64,000 nt of DNA from Oopsacas minuta (lineage: Eukaryota; Porifera; Hexactinellida; Lyssacinosida; Leucopsacidae), in the NCBI GenBank assembly GCA_024704765.1, contig JAKMXF010000310.1, positions 782,400 to 846,399 on the forward strand, in the 5' to 3' direction. Each line of letters begins with the position of its first letter. The first letter of the stretch is position 1. This document shows positions 44,117 through 55,620 of the stretch, one piece after another. The translations under genes were made by a program, and so were the position numbers. The notes under the pieces were generated by a model. It saw only the letters and a list, made by a program, of their open reading frames with translations. It was not told the DNA's origin and searched no databases.

Positions 44117-47100
44117 ATGAGAAAATGTATAATACTCATTATTATGTTATTCGTACTGTATTTCATGAAATGTTACAGTGAAGAAAGTAATGGAGTGGCT
44201 TGGAGAGAATGGAAACATATGTTCAATAAGACGTATGATAATAAGAGTAAAGAAAAGAAAAGAAAGGAAATTTGGGAGAAAAATATTTTGAAAATTAATG
44301 AATTCAATGCAAGAAATGGATCTTTTAAACAAGCAGTCAATAAATTCTCAGATATGGTGAGTCTTAGTGCCTAGTACGTATTTCATATCTTCATTAACAT
44401 AATCAGTCAACTTAATTAATTATAACTATGTACTTAAACCACATTCTATAAAACTTGACTAAATCAAGGCTCTCAATCTGAAAACCTTCACAATCGTGAG
44501 ATTCGTCAAAATTCTTATGATTCTATCATGAAAAGTGCAATTTAGTATTAGTTTTCAGTGAAAAGACCAGGGATTCTCTAGTTTATTGTAGACACGAGAT
44601 CGAGCTGCTAAATATATCGAAAAGGTGAATCTGATTTCACAATTTTGAATTAATCCTATGTAAATTTATTTAATATTTATGAATATAAAGTAAGCAATAA
44701 AAGAGCCCGACCATCTAATGCAACTGGACAGGCCATACTAGATTCTACGGCCTCGAAATAGTTGAACTCTCAAAATGTAGGTAGAGACTTGTTCTTAACA
44801 GCTATAATGGGGTAACAAAGTGCGCTTTCAAGTTTCTCATATGTACATTTATCGTTATTTTTATGGATGTAAAGTAAAGAAATAATTGTAATCTTGATAT
44901 AATCATAGAAATGTCACAAATATAAATATACTAATTATCACATATATATTAATACTTGCCACTTTCTCAAAAGTTATCTACGGCCCTGTACTATATTGCA
45001 TAGTCTACCTGATAGACATGCGACATAAAAAGAAAGTAAACATTGTTGTAATCGTTATATACTACGTAAGACCCTCATTAATCCGAACAGAGCCTAAATG
45101 TTCCACAACCTTTGGAAATTTCTAAAAGACACAATTGTATTCTAATCTACCGCGGATAATTCGTAATACGTACGGTCGTACGTACTAACTACTATGTTAC
45201 ACATGTTGATATACTAGTTCTAATTCCTATATTCTTGTTTCAATGCATTTCAGTAATCGGGACGAATTAGTTTGCAAAAAGTACTATTCTGATTAGCGAG
45301 GGTCTACTATTAGTCTATTATCAAGTGATGATACATTGGTCCACGTTAATCAAGTTAGAATTTCTTCTTTTTTGAATTTGAACTTTTCCTAGCGATATTT
45401 CTATGCCGATTCTGAAATGATATCCAATTTGCTCCAACACGTCACAATTTAATAATATTCAACATCAAATACTACGAAATTGCTTCCATATGGGAAAGGA
45501 GTTATCAACAACTTGTAGAAATGTTCAAAGTATAGTGTATTTGTAATTCATAGTAACAAGAATGAGCTCTGTGAGGCCTAACTGATCGTTTCAGAGGCAA
45601 AAATAAACATTTTGTGAAGTCTATATGTAAAATTCTAGGTTTCCTTACTAAAAATGACCAGATTCACCCAAATATATTCTTACCTTTTGAAGTTAAATTA
45701 GAACAACAATTGATCGATAATTTACAAAGGTTGCCCATGAGTACTTCAGTATTCAGTAAATATATCTGATGGTTTCAGCAATTTTGTAATATTTCAAGTC
45801 ACATATCATCAAATTGTGACTTGATGGAGGAAACGGACTATATTTCCGAAATCAGCATAGTTGATAACATAACATAAAACTCTATTCAACACAGAAGAAT
45901 AATCAGCGTTGAACAGTGTAATAATTACATATATTAGACTTCTGAAGAAGTGCTTAGCATTATAGGAGGACTTCACCCTGAGTCAGAAACCACCACAGAA
46001 TCTCTCTATACATCTGCTCTTAATAAAGTAGAAATACCTGACAATATTGATTGGAGAGATAAAAACGTGGTAACACAAGTCAAGAATCAGGTATACTTAT
46101 TAGTAGTATTTAACAGAGGTCTGCCGTACCTAGTGCCAACTATTATGCAGGCATAGGCGTAAAACTTTCCAATTTTCAACAAAGCCGGGGGGTTCCGGAC
46201 CCCCTCAGAATTTACATCTATGTATGCAGGGGATGTTAAATAAGCAAAAAAACTGGCATACATTAATCCAAGTGTTATATATCAGATACTTTAACAAGTA
46301 CGAATAACCTCTAAAATATATAATCCAAATGACAATTTAAACCTTTGACTTCAAATGTGAGGATTTTAGAACTTGACTACCTGTAAAATTTCAATATTAT
46401 TAGTGTCCGTGTATTGTATATAATAATATCTTGCATGATAGGAGTGCTATGGATCATGCTGGGCATTCAGTGCTGCAGGAAGCTTAGAAGGGCAATACGC
46501 CAGGAAAACAGGTAAGTTAGTTTCATTCTCAGAACAACAGCTGATTGATTGCTCATGGAGTTATGGAAACAAAGGCTGTACTGGTGGTCTTATTATTAAC
46601 GCATTCAAATATTGGGAGAAACATGGAGCGGAGAGAGAAAAGGATTACCCATTTATTGGTCGAGTAAGTAGTTACTATAGTATCTGCAACAAGGTTGGGG
46701 ATCGTTCAGAGTTGCACGCGGGCCGAAATTCTAACCGCGGCCAGGCCCGCAGCCCGCGATTAGTCGGCCAGCAAGAACCCCCAAAAAGTCCCGGGGAAAC
46801 AATGGTTCGATTCACTCCTAAGTATTCCCAATTGGTAACTTGTGACAATTCAAAGAAATTGCGGAGTTGTGCTAAGCAGCTTAATGCGGATTATAAGGCC
46901 ACTGTTAGTTGGAAACATGTTTCAGTTCCACCGCCTGTATCCGATTTGGCTACCTCACTAATATTATCATTATTGTCATTATTTCACTATTTACTCAATG
47001 TATTTCAACTACAAGTTGTATAAACTGGATAGAATCAATAGAAGTATCTTTTTCATAGTATAGCATATTCTCATATCAAATTTGACTTTAGTAATTATAA

Positions 47101-47844
47101 TATTTTGTGTGAATGACGTCAATGAACCAATTTTCCAACTGATACCTCACAAAATACTGAGATAATGATAATGAACTGCCCGCCCGCATGCATGTACAGG
47201 TGTATCTAATGTGGAACTGAAACAAGTTTCTCATTAACAATTGCCTAATGGGAGTATTCCCGGCCGGCCCTTAAAAGAGTATTTCGGCACGCATGCAACT
47301 CTGGATTAGTTAACCGAATTGAGGGAATAGTTAAACTTGGTTCAATCAATGTGGTAAATCGGTTAAGTAGTTACTACGTTACAAGTAACGTATGTTGAAG
47401 GCAATTAAAATACTTGTAACATACAATTACAATACAAATTAATTACAAACATTTATTTGTACATACAACATTCAATAGGACCTCCACTGCAAGTACCAAA
47501 GATCTCGAATCGTCTCCAAGTTAAAATCATTCGTACGAATACCTCGAGGAGACTGCACTCAGCTAAGAAGAGCAGTAGCAGAAATAGGACCGGTATCTGT
47601 GGGTATAGATGTAAGTCAAGATAGCTTCCATTCCTACTCGCATGGAGTATACAAAAGTGGCAGATGCTCTTCAACCAAACTTAACCATGGAGTGCTAGTT
47701 GTGGGATATAACATGGAAGGGAGTGGTTATTGGATTGTTAAGAACAGCTGGGGTAAAAGATGGGGTGAAGCAGGCTATTTCAGAATAGATATGCGAGATA
47801 ATATGTGTGGAATCTGTACTTCTGCACTTTATCCAGTAATCTAA
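44117..47844 (+). CDS. cathepsin L-like cysteine protease, four exons
   Basis: Joined exons 44117-44356, 45938-46090, 46442-46663 and 47479-47844, all phase 0 with GT-AG introns (donors gtgagt, gtatac, gtaagt; acceptors attag, gatag, aatag), give 326 residues. Exon 1 has a signal peptide (hydrophobic 5-17, cut near CYS-EE) and the inhibitory propeptide (WKHMFNKTYD, EIWEKNILKINEFN, AVNKFSD). Mature parts: IDWRDKNVVTQVKNQ, GSCWAFSAAG with the catalytic Cys, CTGGL, LNHGVLVVGY with the catalytic His, and VKNSWGKRWG with the catalytic Asn, so it should be active in lysosomes or secreted. The residues before GSCW read ECY where the family has G-x-C, moving a disulphide Cys by one place. An aataaa lies at 47918. 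Intron 3 holds a hAT-like MITE. Confidence 0.88.
44625..44895 (-). repeat. dispersed repeat copies in intron 1 of the cathepsin gene
   Basis: Two degenerate copies containing tcctatgtaaatttatt and atgaatataaagtaagcaat. Same family as 18175-18440. Confidence 0.55.
46707..47303. mobile_element. hAT-like non-autonomous element in cathepsin intron 3
   Basis: Left end cagagttgcacgcgggccga; reverse complement of the right end cagagttgcatgcgtgccga. 597 bp. GC-rich ends in an AT-rich intron. The 8-bp flanks (ggatcgtt, gattagtt) are only partly alike. It carries a 103-codon frame (46712-47023) with no recognisable transposase motif. Confidence 0.8.
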
Positions 47845-48951
47845 TGGAATATCTAATTCATGTGCTCAGAGTATTTGTTGGTGTAGTATCCAGTTCAATG
47901 GTTTGCTAAAATGTATTAATAAAATGTCGATCTAAAGACATGAGTGCAACTCGACAAAGCTGATTAGCTGTTGAAAATTGGAAACATTTTATGAGTAAAA
48001 ATATTAACATGCATGATAGGTTTGCCATACGTAGTTGTCAACCTGATGGGCCTGAAGTGAGACTCACAGATTCGTGGACAGTCTCACTTTCAATTTCTTC
48101 GACGCAAGGAAGTGATAACAGTGAAATATTCACGAAAAAAAGTATTCCATCATTGTGATAGCTATGAATCGTAATAGTTAGCCTTATTGGTTCTCATCCT
48201 TTCAAAACTAGCCAAATTACAATAATCTTGACCACATCTCACAAATGACAACTATGAACTATGATTAAAATATACTCATACTCTGCGATCTCATATTTAA
48301 ACTGTATAGTGCCTCTGTGCGGAATATTCACTTTAACATCAAACTTTCCAAAGCAAACAAATTACTAGCAAGAGATCTTTGTACAATAATCAGAACAATT
48401 AGAACAACAACGAATATTGAAAGACAGACAATATAAACCAGCAGTTTAGTAGAGTTACATTTAGAACTAATTTGTGAGATTCTTTAAAACTATAAACTTA
48501 TAAGTTACGTGATTGTTTATTTTGACTGTATTTAATTCATGGCCGTAGCTTTGGGTCATTTTTTGTAATAACAATGTTAGCTCTATTACTGATGGGTGCC
48601 TGAGTTGGTTCGGTTATATTAGATGGCCGAATCGGTTGTCCTGAGCTTGCTACGGTGCTAAATGAGAAATGTAAAACATATCCTTCATTCAACTGGGCTA
48701 ACTAAGAGAGTAGGGAATTAAAAATCCTACGCAACACGAACTGTTTGTTCTTATGACAAAAAATTCGAGGCACGAAGTATTCGTAAGCCGTGCAGCGTGA
48801 GCACTTGAAGCTGCTGTTTGATTATTCACAATATAAGATATTGGATTATTAACTAATTGGTCAATCATTCAGTGTATACCTTACTAGAATTGATTGAATT
48901 TATTCTAACTTTCTACAATTTGTAATTTACGACTGAAACAAGATAAAGCAA
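47845..48951. other. intergenic region
   Basis: After the cathepsin poly(A) signal nothing coding is seen. A cacgaagtattcgtaagccg stretch near 48770 belongs to a diverged repeat also seen near 18478. Confidence 0.4.
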
Positions 48952-49530
48952 ATGGCTACAGCTAATCCTCCGAGAGGGAAAGAGAATATAGAAGATCATT
49001 TTGTGTTGGAATTGAGTCAAATAAAAGAGAAAATATAAACAACACTGGGGGAAGTAAACATGTTGGGAGAGGTGGTACAGAAAGTGAGAGGAAGTGATAC
49101 TACAAGCAAGAAATATCCTCTAGTGAGTCTTTGTAAGAAAGGAACAGCGGATGAACAACTTAACAGGCCACGAAGTATCACAATAGATAACCAACAGGAA
49201 TATTTATATAGCGATCAATGTAATCAATGCGTTATTGACAGTACTGCTGAGTATTTATTCAATTTCGGAGACAGGAAGGGTAACTGTAAAATGAGGTTAC
49301 CGAATTTTTAGTGATTTGTAGAAATAGAGTTCTTATTTCTCAAGCTAACAAAGTTCTATATCCAGAATTTTCAGCTAAATGGTTAATTTACCTCCAAAGT
49401 TGGTAAACCTGGAAACGGTGAATTAGAGTTTAATTATCCATGGGGTCTAACAATCGATGAATCAAATGTTTACATTTGTAGTCATTATAGAGATACTTTT
49501 AGAAAACCTTCATTACAAGTCCCAATGTGC
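48952..49530 (+). pseudogene. NHL-repeat protein pseudogene with coiled N-terminus
   Basis: Starts ATG at 48952 (MATANPPRGKENIEDHFVLE), hits an in-frame TAA at codon 29, then stays in the same frame to 49311 through LNRPRSITIDNQQEYLY and EYLFNFGDRKGNCKM. After another stop it continues, shifted, as NRVLISQANKVLYPEF and KPGNGELEFNYPWGLTIDES, typical NHL-blade sequence. It is a decayed member of the family represented by the intact gene 1.1 kb downstream. Confidence 0.7.
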
Positions 49531-50649
49531 TAAAGCTATTCTCAAAGGACCCCACGATATCAAACTCAATCAAGACTACATTTTTATACTGGTCTACACA
49601 TTTTCAGCAAAGTATGATTGATAAATCTATCAATCATACTACAGTATTACTATTATCCGATTTAGCCATTCAATTTTCTACGAAGTCAATTCTTTTTCCT
49701 GTAGCATGAATGCGTCCTTTCTTACCCTCCCGTCCTTATTCGCATGAATAGTCCAATGCATAGTCCATTATTCCCGTTCCATTTCATAATTACAATGCTA
49801 CCAACTTCTTCTATAAGACACGGCTTATCGTATATGTAGCTCAATACATAACTTCTCTAGGCCAAACGTTGTTTGGAGCAAGGAGACAATTTCTATCAAA
49901 CTGTTGTCCGGACTCACTAGGACAGATCACAGCTGTAACTACGCAAAATTCCTTTTTTCATGTCCTTACTGTAACAGTAAGGAAAGCATTAGCCCTTTAT
50001 AACTACATGTAATATTCAACTTTATCAATATGTATTATGCACCCTTATATACTTGATAATTGTCATATACGAAAGCATTAATTATATAGAATTATTCGGA
50101 TAATAGAGTGAGAAATACTGTAGAATTTAGGTCAAAAATAAAATCAACCTCATTACTAGTGTTATAAGCCTTATTTGAGTTATTTCGACGTTCAAATTAT
50201 TACGGTCTATCAAAATAGTCAGAGGTAAACCTGCCGATCAAGATTTCGACCGGTACTCGACTGATCAACCCTGACCAGTGGGGCTCCTTCCCCGATGAAA
50301 AGGACACAAACAAACAACCTTGAGCTGCACTACAAGTCTATCAGCTGGACATTTTTATTTTAATGTATATAGAAATCTCCCCCTCCAACCAAGCGCGCGC
50401 TAGGAGTGCCTCGAAATGTCAAAATCGACTGTCTAATACTGGGGTATATTCGTATCTCGTTTTCGAGGTTTTTTATTGTAATTTACCACTGGTTCAGTAG
50501 CTTTAATATGAAATGTGTTTATCGTGTTGAGTATTAATTACATAATTATTACTATTACTATGCTTCCACCAATCTCCAATGAAAGTTACTATACACGTCT
50601 AATGTGTCTTCATGGTATATTTTGAATACTTTCAAAGCTATTTTACGAC
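49531..50649. other. intergenic region
   Basis: No gene. The 60-codon frame at 49527 shows no protein pattern. A sequence near 50290-50400 is GC-richer but unassigned. Confidence 0.4.
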
Positions 50650-51507
50650 ATGACGGATAGGATAGTTTCTAAAAGACTCTTTTCAATAAGATACAAAACT
50701 TCTTTCCTAGAAAACTTAGCAAAAAAGAGATCAATACTATATCGTGATATCACATTATCTGGAGACCTAATAATAATAGCTTGTGTTTCTATCCATGGTT
50801 ATATTTCTGTTATTTCACAATACGGAAAAGAGCTCTATAGAATCGGTACTGGTTCTGTCCGGTCGCCGTATGGTCTATGTGCTAGTTTTGACTTCATCTA
50901 CGTTACAGACATATATTTTCATACTCTAGGGAAGTATTCTCTAAACGGAAGGTTAATCGCTAGAATAGGGAAGCAGGGTGGAAATAATGGAGAGTTTGAC
51001 TTACCTTATGGACTTACAGTAGACAATACTGGTAATATTCTCTATGTTACTGATAATCGGAATCATCGCATACAAGTATTCACATCAGATTTAGAGTTTA
51101 TTACGTCATTCGGTACAAATATATTTAATAGAGTATCTGATGTTAAGAGTTGTGTAGACGGCTCTATTGTGGTTCTAGATAATTCTGGAAGGAGATTACA
51201 CAAACTTAGTCCAGATTTTTACCAAGTACGAACTGTTCACACTCACATACCCCCTGTTAATCTCATTACATTGTACTATCCTCTGTTTTTCTGTGTAGAC
51301 ACATCAGATAATATCTTCATATCCGATCGCTATTCATTCTGTATTCAAGTGTTTGATTCTAATCTAGTGCATTTGAGCTCTTTCATTGGTAATGTTTTGT
51401 CAGATAAAATGAAATTAGATCCGAAGGGAATAGTTTGTGATGACAATGGTGTAATTATGTGCCTCAGTGATTCTGGACCTTTTATAAGAATTTTCAAAGC
51501 TTCTTAA
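50650..51507 (+). CDS. NHL-repeat beta-propeller protein
   Basis: 285 residues, uninterrupted, ATG at 50650 within a clear open frame. Almost the whole protein is NHL blades: VRSPYGLCASFDFIYVTDI, GKYSLNGRLIARIG, GEFDLPYGLTVDNTGNILYV (with TDNRNHRIQVF), ISDRYSFCIQVFDS and LDPKGIVCDDNGVIMCLSDS. About six blades would close one propeller. Unlike TRIM-NHL proteins there is no RING, B-box or filamin domain, and unlike the dead relative at 48952 the N-terminal coiled segment is short. NHL propellers bind protein or RNA; the partner is unknown. Two decayed copies nearby suggest a birth-and-death family. Confidence 0.85.
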   Translation: MTDRIVSKRLFSIRYKTSFLENLAKKRSILYRDITLSGDLIIIACVSIHGYISVISQYGKELYRIGTGSVRSPYGLCASFDFIYVTDIYFHTLGKYSLNGRLIARIGKQGGNNGEFDLPYGLTVDNTGNILYVTDNRNHRIQVFTSDLEFITSFGTNIFNRVSDVKSCVDGSIVVLDNSGRRLHKLSPDFYQVRTVHTHIPPVNLITLYYPLFFCVDTSDNIFISDRYSFCIQVFDSNLVHLSSFIGNVLSDKMKLDPKGIVCDDNGVIMCLSDSGPFIRIFKAS

Positions 51508-52162
51508 TATTGTTTTATTGTTGTATATTTTACAAAGCTTTATGTTATATTTTGCTCAAATCATTAGTATACAAACGCTCTATCCTTCTAAAATCCGCTA
51601 TTATTGTATTCCGAATTAATTGGTACGTACAGTCGATTCTCTTGAACACTAACATGTAATTTTAGTTGTAATGATAATTTGAGGGTGAATAACATATTAT
51701 ATAGGCCCTAGGCATGAAGAATGATGGGACTTGTACTGATGGTAATTTTGCGAGTGATGTGAGCAACCTCTTGTGGGATCCAGGGTGAGAGGGGGTATTG
51801 TATTATTATAAATTATTTATAGTAAATTTCAGGTCGACAGGCCCTGGCACTCTGCCCCCCCGTCAGCACCCCAACGTGACGCCACTGGAGATTACACTTT
51901 TTGACCTCTGAAAAAGCGTGAGAGTTGGAATCTCTGCAGTGGAGGAAAGGTCCGGCTATCTTTCGTGGCAGCGGGTGTCCGGAAGCCCCATGACACCCAC
52001 GGCGGCGCCTGTTACACTTCTGATACCACTCTCCTCCCCTTGTCGCGGTACGCAACGTTTGAACAGCCCCTGTTCTATAATAATTATCATTTCAAACTTA
52101 TCCGTTGTATTTAATTAACGGTAATCTCAATTGTTCTATTCAAACTATACATAGATTGATTA
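51508..52162. other. intergenic region with GC-rich transposon-like patch
   Basis: 51830-52060 is markedly GC-rich (ctctgcccccccgtcagcac, cacccacggcggcgcctg) and resembles inserted repeat DNA. Frames across it are not gene-like. Confidence 0.45.
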
Positions 52163-52873
52163 ATGGCAACTGACAGTCCTTCTGTAATTGCTACTCACGT
52201 TATATTTGACCTGGACGGTTTACTGTTAGAGACAGAGAGTATCTACACACAAGTTACACAATCTATTATCAATAGATTCGATAAGATCTACACATGGGAG
52301 GTCAAATCTAAGGTAATCGGTAAGCCTCCATTAGAGGCTACTAGAACACTTCTGCATGAACTGGAAATATCCAGTGAGCAGTTGACACCTGAACAGTTCC
52401 TATCTGAGTGTGAGGAAGGATTCAATAAGCTGTTTCCTACCTGTGTGTTGATGCCAGGAGCTGAGTTGTTGATAAGACATTTCCATAAGCTAGGAATACC
52501 TTTAGCATTAGCTACCAGCTCTGGAAAGCGACACTTAGATGTCAAGATATCTCGACATCAAGAAATATTCTCTCTCTTCAAGGTACTGGTTCATGGAGAA
52601 GATCCTGAGATCAAGCTAGGCAAACCTGCTCCTGATATATTCCAGATAGCAGCCAGGCGGTTTCCGATCCCTCCAAAATCTCCATCTGATGTTATAGTAT
52701 TTGAAGATTCATTCAGTGGGATTTTAGCTGCAAAAGCTGCTAATATGAATGCAGTTTGGATACCAGACAGCAACAATAAACCCACTCATGAACAAATTGC
52801 CATAGCTCATCAAGTTGCTACACAATTGGATAAAGTAGACCTATCTATGTTCAGTCTCCCTAATTGTAGTTAA
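52163..52873 (+). CDS. PUDP: pseudouridine-5'-phosphatase (HAD family)
   Basis: 236 residues, single exon. HAD motif I is FDLDGLLLETE with nucleophile Asp16 and Asp18. Motif II is LATSSG with its Ser/Thr, motif III the Lys in KLGKPAPDIF, and motif IV the acidic pair in VIVFEDSFSG. The cap region (MGxxALEA-like IGKPPLEATRTLLHEL) and LMPGAELLIRHFHKLGIPLALATSS follow PUDP (HDHD1) closely. The enzyme dephosphorylates pseudouridine 5'-phosphate from RNA breakdown in the cytosol. The length is normal for the family. The conserved HVIFDLDG near the N-terminus supports ATG at 52163. Confidence 0.92.
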   Translation: MATDSPSVIATHVIFDLDGLLLETESIYTQVTQSIINRFDKIYTWEVKSKVIGKPPLEATRTLLHELEISSEQLTPEQFLSECEEGFNKLFPTCVLMPGAELLIRHFHKLGIPLALATSSGKRHLDVKISRHQEIFSLFKVLVHGEDPEIKLGKPAPDIFQIAARRFPIPPKSPSDVIVFEDSFSGILAAKAANMNAVWIPDSNNKPTHEQIAIAHQVATQLDKVDLSMFSLPNCS

Positions 52874-52892
52874 TGTTATATCATATTACTTA

Positions 52893-53103
52893 CCGTATTT
52901 CTCCGAATAAGCTCCGGGGGTTTCATATGAACGAAAAAAATAAGCGCCGGTCTATTATAGTTTCCCGTTTTAATAAACGCTAGGGATTGAAATTCATTGA
53001 TCAGTAAAGGTATACGTATATGGCATACCACAAGTTTGAATGAATGAGTAATGTTTACATTATGATTCTATCGATTAAAAAACTGAAAGTCGGCGAAATA
53101 CGG
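52893..53103. mobile_element. TA-flanked MITE, 211 bp
   Basis: Left end ccgtatttctccgaataagc; reverse complement of the right end ccgtatttcgccgactttc. TA on both sides. Short inverted ends, no coding. Confidence 0.7.
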
Positions 53104-53127
53104 TATTCGTTATTACATATTCGAATA

Positions 53128-53693
53128 AGTACATCATAAAGGCTGCTCCGTTGTAGTTAGCAACACCCTCTCCATTGTGTTCAGCTTGGCCATCCCAAGG
53201 TTGCGTTGTGTCCCGAAGATGAGGAATCTATGTGCATCGTCTTCCCCAGAGTCATAGAGTAGGAACTGTTCCCCCTTGGCTGTCCGCTGGTATTCTGCAG
53301 GTAGAACCAACTCTGCTAGAGCGGTAGGCTCTACTGGAGCTGATAATACACTTGCACGCGGACGCTGGATCGTCCGTTTCAGGCTGTTCAGCTTAGGTAG
53401 TTTAGCAGCAGTACCCTCTGATGCTGTTAGCATGCTCTCACCGATTATGTGGTGTGAGCTATCCTGTGTGTCCCGTGCTCTCTCTTGATGCCTGCCTTTA
53501 TCTCACAGCAGGCCATAGCCTGCATATCAGGTGCATGCAGATGCTCATTCATACGCTTCACTATCTCCATTCCCTTCGTATGAACCCTTGCTTTACACTC
53601 TCCTCTCTGCTCACACTGCCAATGTGTCATTTCTCCAACTCTCCTGTGCACCAAATATAGGTATCCTCCTAGCGGAATACCGACAATTCGCAC
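53128..53693 (-). pseudogene. MULE-type transposase fragment with FLYWCH zinc finger
   Basis: The minus-strand upstream part (53445-53693) reads GGYLYLVHRRVGEMTHWQCE, then CKARVHT and NEHLHAPD: a FLYWCH-like zinc finger with its Cys/Cys and His/His ligands. After one frameshift near 53440-53460 the gene continues (53134-53433) as LPKLNSLKRTIQRPRA, LAELVLPAEYQRT and FLLYDSGEDDAHRFLIFGTQ, the segment just before the MULE catalytic domain. It stops where a MITE lies, so the catalytic half is missing. Dead. Confidence 0.75.
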
Positions 53694-54495
53694 CTAATTT
53701 GATTGGTCAATTGATTCCGAATATGATTTTTCGCATCGTATGATCAATTTTTGTTGTTCTTTATGTACATAAACTAAAGAAATTTCAAAAAGTCCGTATA
53801 CTTTTAACGGGTACAGAGGTAATCGAGTGTTCGAATAGCATATCGTGAATATTCGACTTAGAGGTGACTTTCAAAACATACATAGGATACTTAGTAATAC
53901 AAAACACAAATTATCAGTTGATTAGGAGTAACCTAGGCGCCCGAAAGGTGCCTATTGAGGACACTTCGTGTCCCCAACCGCGTACCGCAAGGAAGAGTAG
54001 CTTGTATATGTTGAATTTTCAAAGATACAAGTAGTAAAATATGGATTGCACAATCTGTGACCAAAGAATTTATCCATACATTTGGAAAAAATATAAATAA
54101 AATCATTCCAGATTTATCATAATACATATTAGAGGCTCAGAGGCTCCCTCAATGCCAAAATAGTGTGGGAAACGCTGCCTACAATCTATTTCCCAGATAG
54201 AAATGACGTCATCTAAATGCTTACGAAGCAAATTTGTTGACAAAAATGCTCCAATTTGTAAGCACTGTAGAGGAATTAATCGTCTTGCATATATTTTCTA
54301 TATCCCCTTCTTGACTTCTTCCCATAGCCTGATAATATATTGGTGTCGTATCTCTAAGAATGCTGACGAATCTTGAAAATGAACATATACGTTATAATGA
54401 TTGCGTCGTATACTTGTAGGTTCGAAGCAAGTCTCCTACAAGCAGTAGGATCCTCAGACTAAAAGGATACTAACAGCTCATCAGAGAGCAAGTTA
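53694..54495. other. intergenic region
   Basis: No gene. A dispersed-repeat-like stretch at 53735-53850. A hAT-like end (gtgggaaacgctgcc) at about 54165. Confidence 0.4.
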
Positions 54496-54804
54496 TATCG
54501 TGTCTACCAGATGGCTGGATTCTCTGATCCTATCTACGCTGAAGCATATATATATATATATGGACATCAGTATGACATCATTCTTGATATCCTGATTGTT
54601 AACCAGACTCCTGATACTCTACAAGGAGTCCTGTTGGAACTAGCTACTCATGGAGATCTGAAACTAGTCGAGAAACCATCTCAGATAAATCTAGCTTCAC
54701 AAGACTTCGCTAATATCAAAGCAGCAGTGAAAGTTTCATCCACCGCAAATGGAGTTATTTTCGGTAATATTGTGTATGATGTAGCCGGCACTGCATCCTC
54801 TTAG
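54496..54804 (+). pseudogene. orphan exon-like fragment of coatomer beta subunit (COPB1)
   Basis: A forward open stretch reads [18 protein letters not shown], then [39 protein letters not shown] and [20 protein letters not shown] then [12 protein letters not shown], ending in TAG. This matches the C-terminal appendage region of beta-COP (COPI coat). No other beta-COP exon is seen nearby, the last part of the protein is absent, and an AT microsatellite inside adds YIYIYG. AG acceptor-like dinucleotides occur upstream (aacag at about 54475), so it may be one exon of a split gene, but a relocated or decayed fragment fits better. Confidence 0.65.
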
Positions 54805-55039
54805 GCTTGTTTTTATCTGCAAATTGGCAAACAAATTGCTCTTTGAGATCTGATATAAAATCCGTATACACATGAGCTTATCAATTGATTGATGTGCGTG
54901 GAGTGTAGGAAAATGAACAAAATTTCCTCATTCACTTGAAATTCCCATAATTGCAACTTCATCTCAAAGGCATAAATATGATTATAAAGAACATTGATCA
55001 GTTGATTCTTTGCTTGCAGTTTCAAATTTAGTGGTTACT

Positions 55040-55620
55040 AATATCCACCAGAAATGTAAATCCGCCGTCCATTTTTTATCATTGACCTCTAGAACTGCCA
55101 TACCCTTTGTCCACAAACCTGGCCAAATCATCTCTCACTTGATATACTCGCTGCAACATAGCACCTCTGCTCAACCAACGCACTTCATCATAGTACAGTA
55201 AATCGTCATATTGATTATCCATCTCTTCTAACAGTTGCTGAAATCGTGGAAGATATAATCCCCTCTGTGCGAACAAAGTTACTAATTTATTAACTGCTCG
55301 CATCACTTCTTGCATTTTTATGGATTTCACGCACAAGGTTTCGAGCTGAATAATTCAGGGTGTTCTAAAGTTGTCTTTCGATCCCACTATTTTGCATCTC
55401 TTTTCCATAAGAGAAACAGCTCCGTTCGCTTTCCAGATCATAGCTGGAGCACCATCTGTTGTTACCCCACAAATATTATTTAGCCTTAACTGCGTCAAAG
55501 TATATCTTTTCAGTTTAGTTTACAATTGAGCCAACTGTTCAATTTGAAGTGTAGTCTCCTCTTTTACTTTTTCCAAGATTTCAGTTTCCTCAATTCCTGA
55601 GAATGCTCTTTAGGAACTTG
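55040..55620 (-). pseudogene. hAT-type (ZBED/GTF2IRD2-like) transposase fossil
   Basis: On the minus strand: LNNICGVTTDGAPAMIWKAN with the second catalytic Asp (55440-55500), then ETLCVKSIKMQEVMRAV, RFQQLLEEMDNQYDDLLYYD and EVRWLSRGAMLQRVYQVRDD (55079-55340). A stop and frame change lie near 55340-55350. This is the middle of a domesticable hAT family found in many animals; both ends are missing. Confidence 0.7.

Noticed and set aside
46712-47023. 103-codon open frame as a gene
   Set aside because: Lies wholly inside a hAT-like MITE in an intron and shows no domain pattern.
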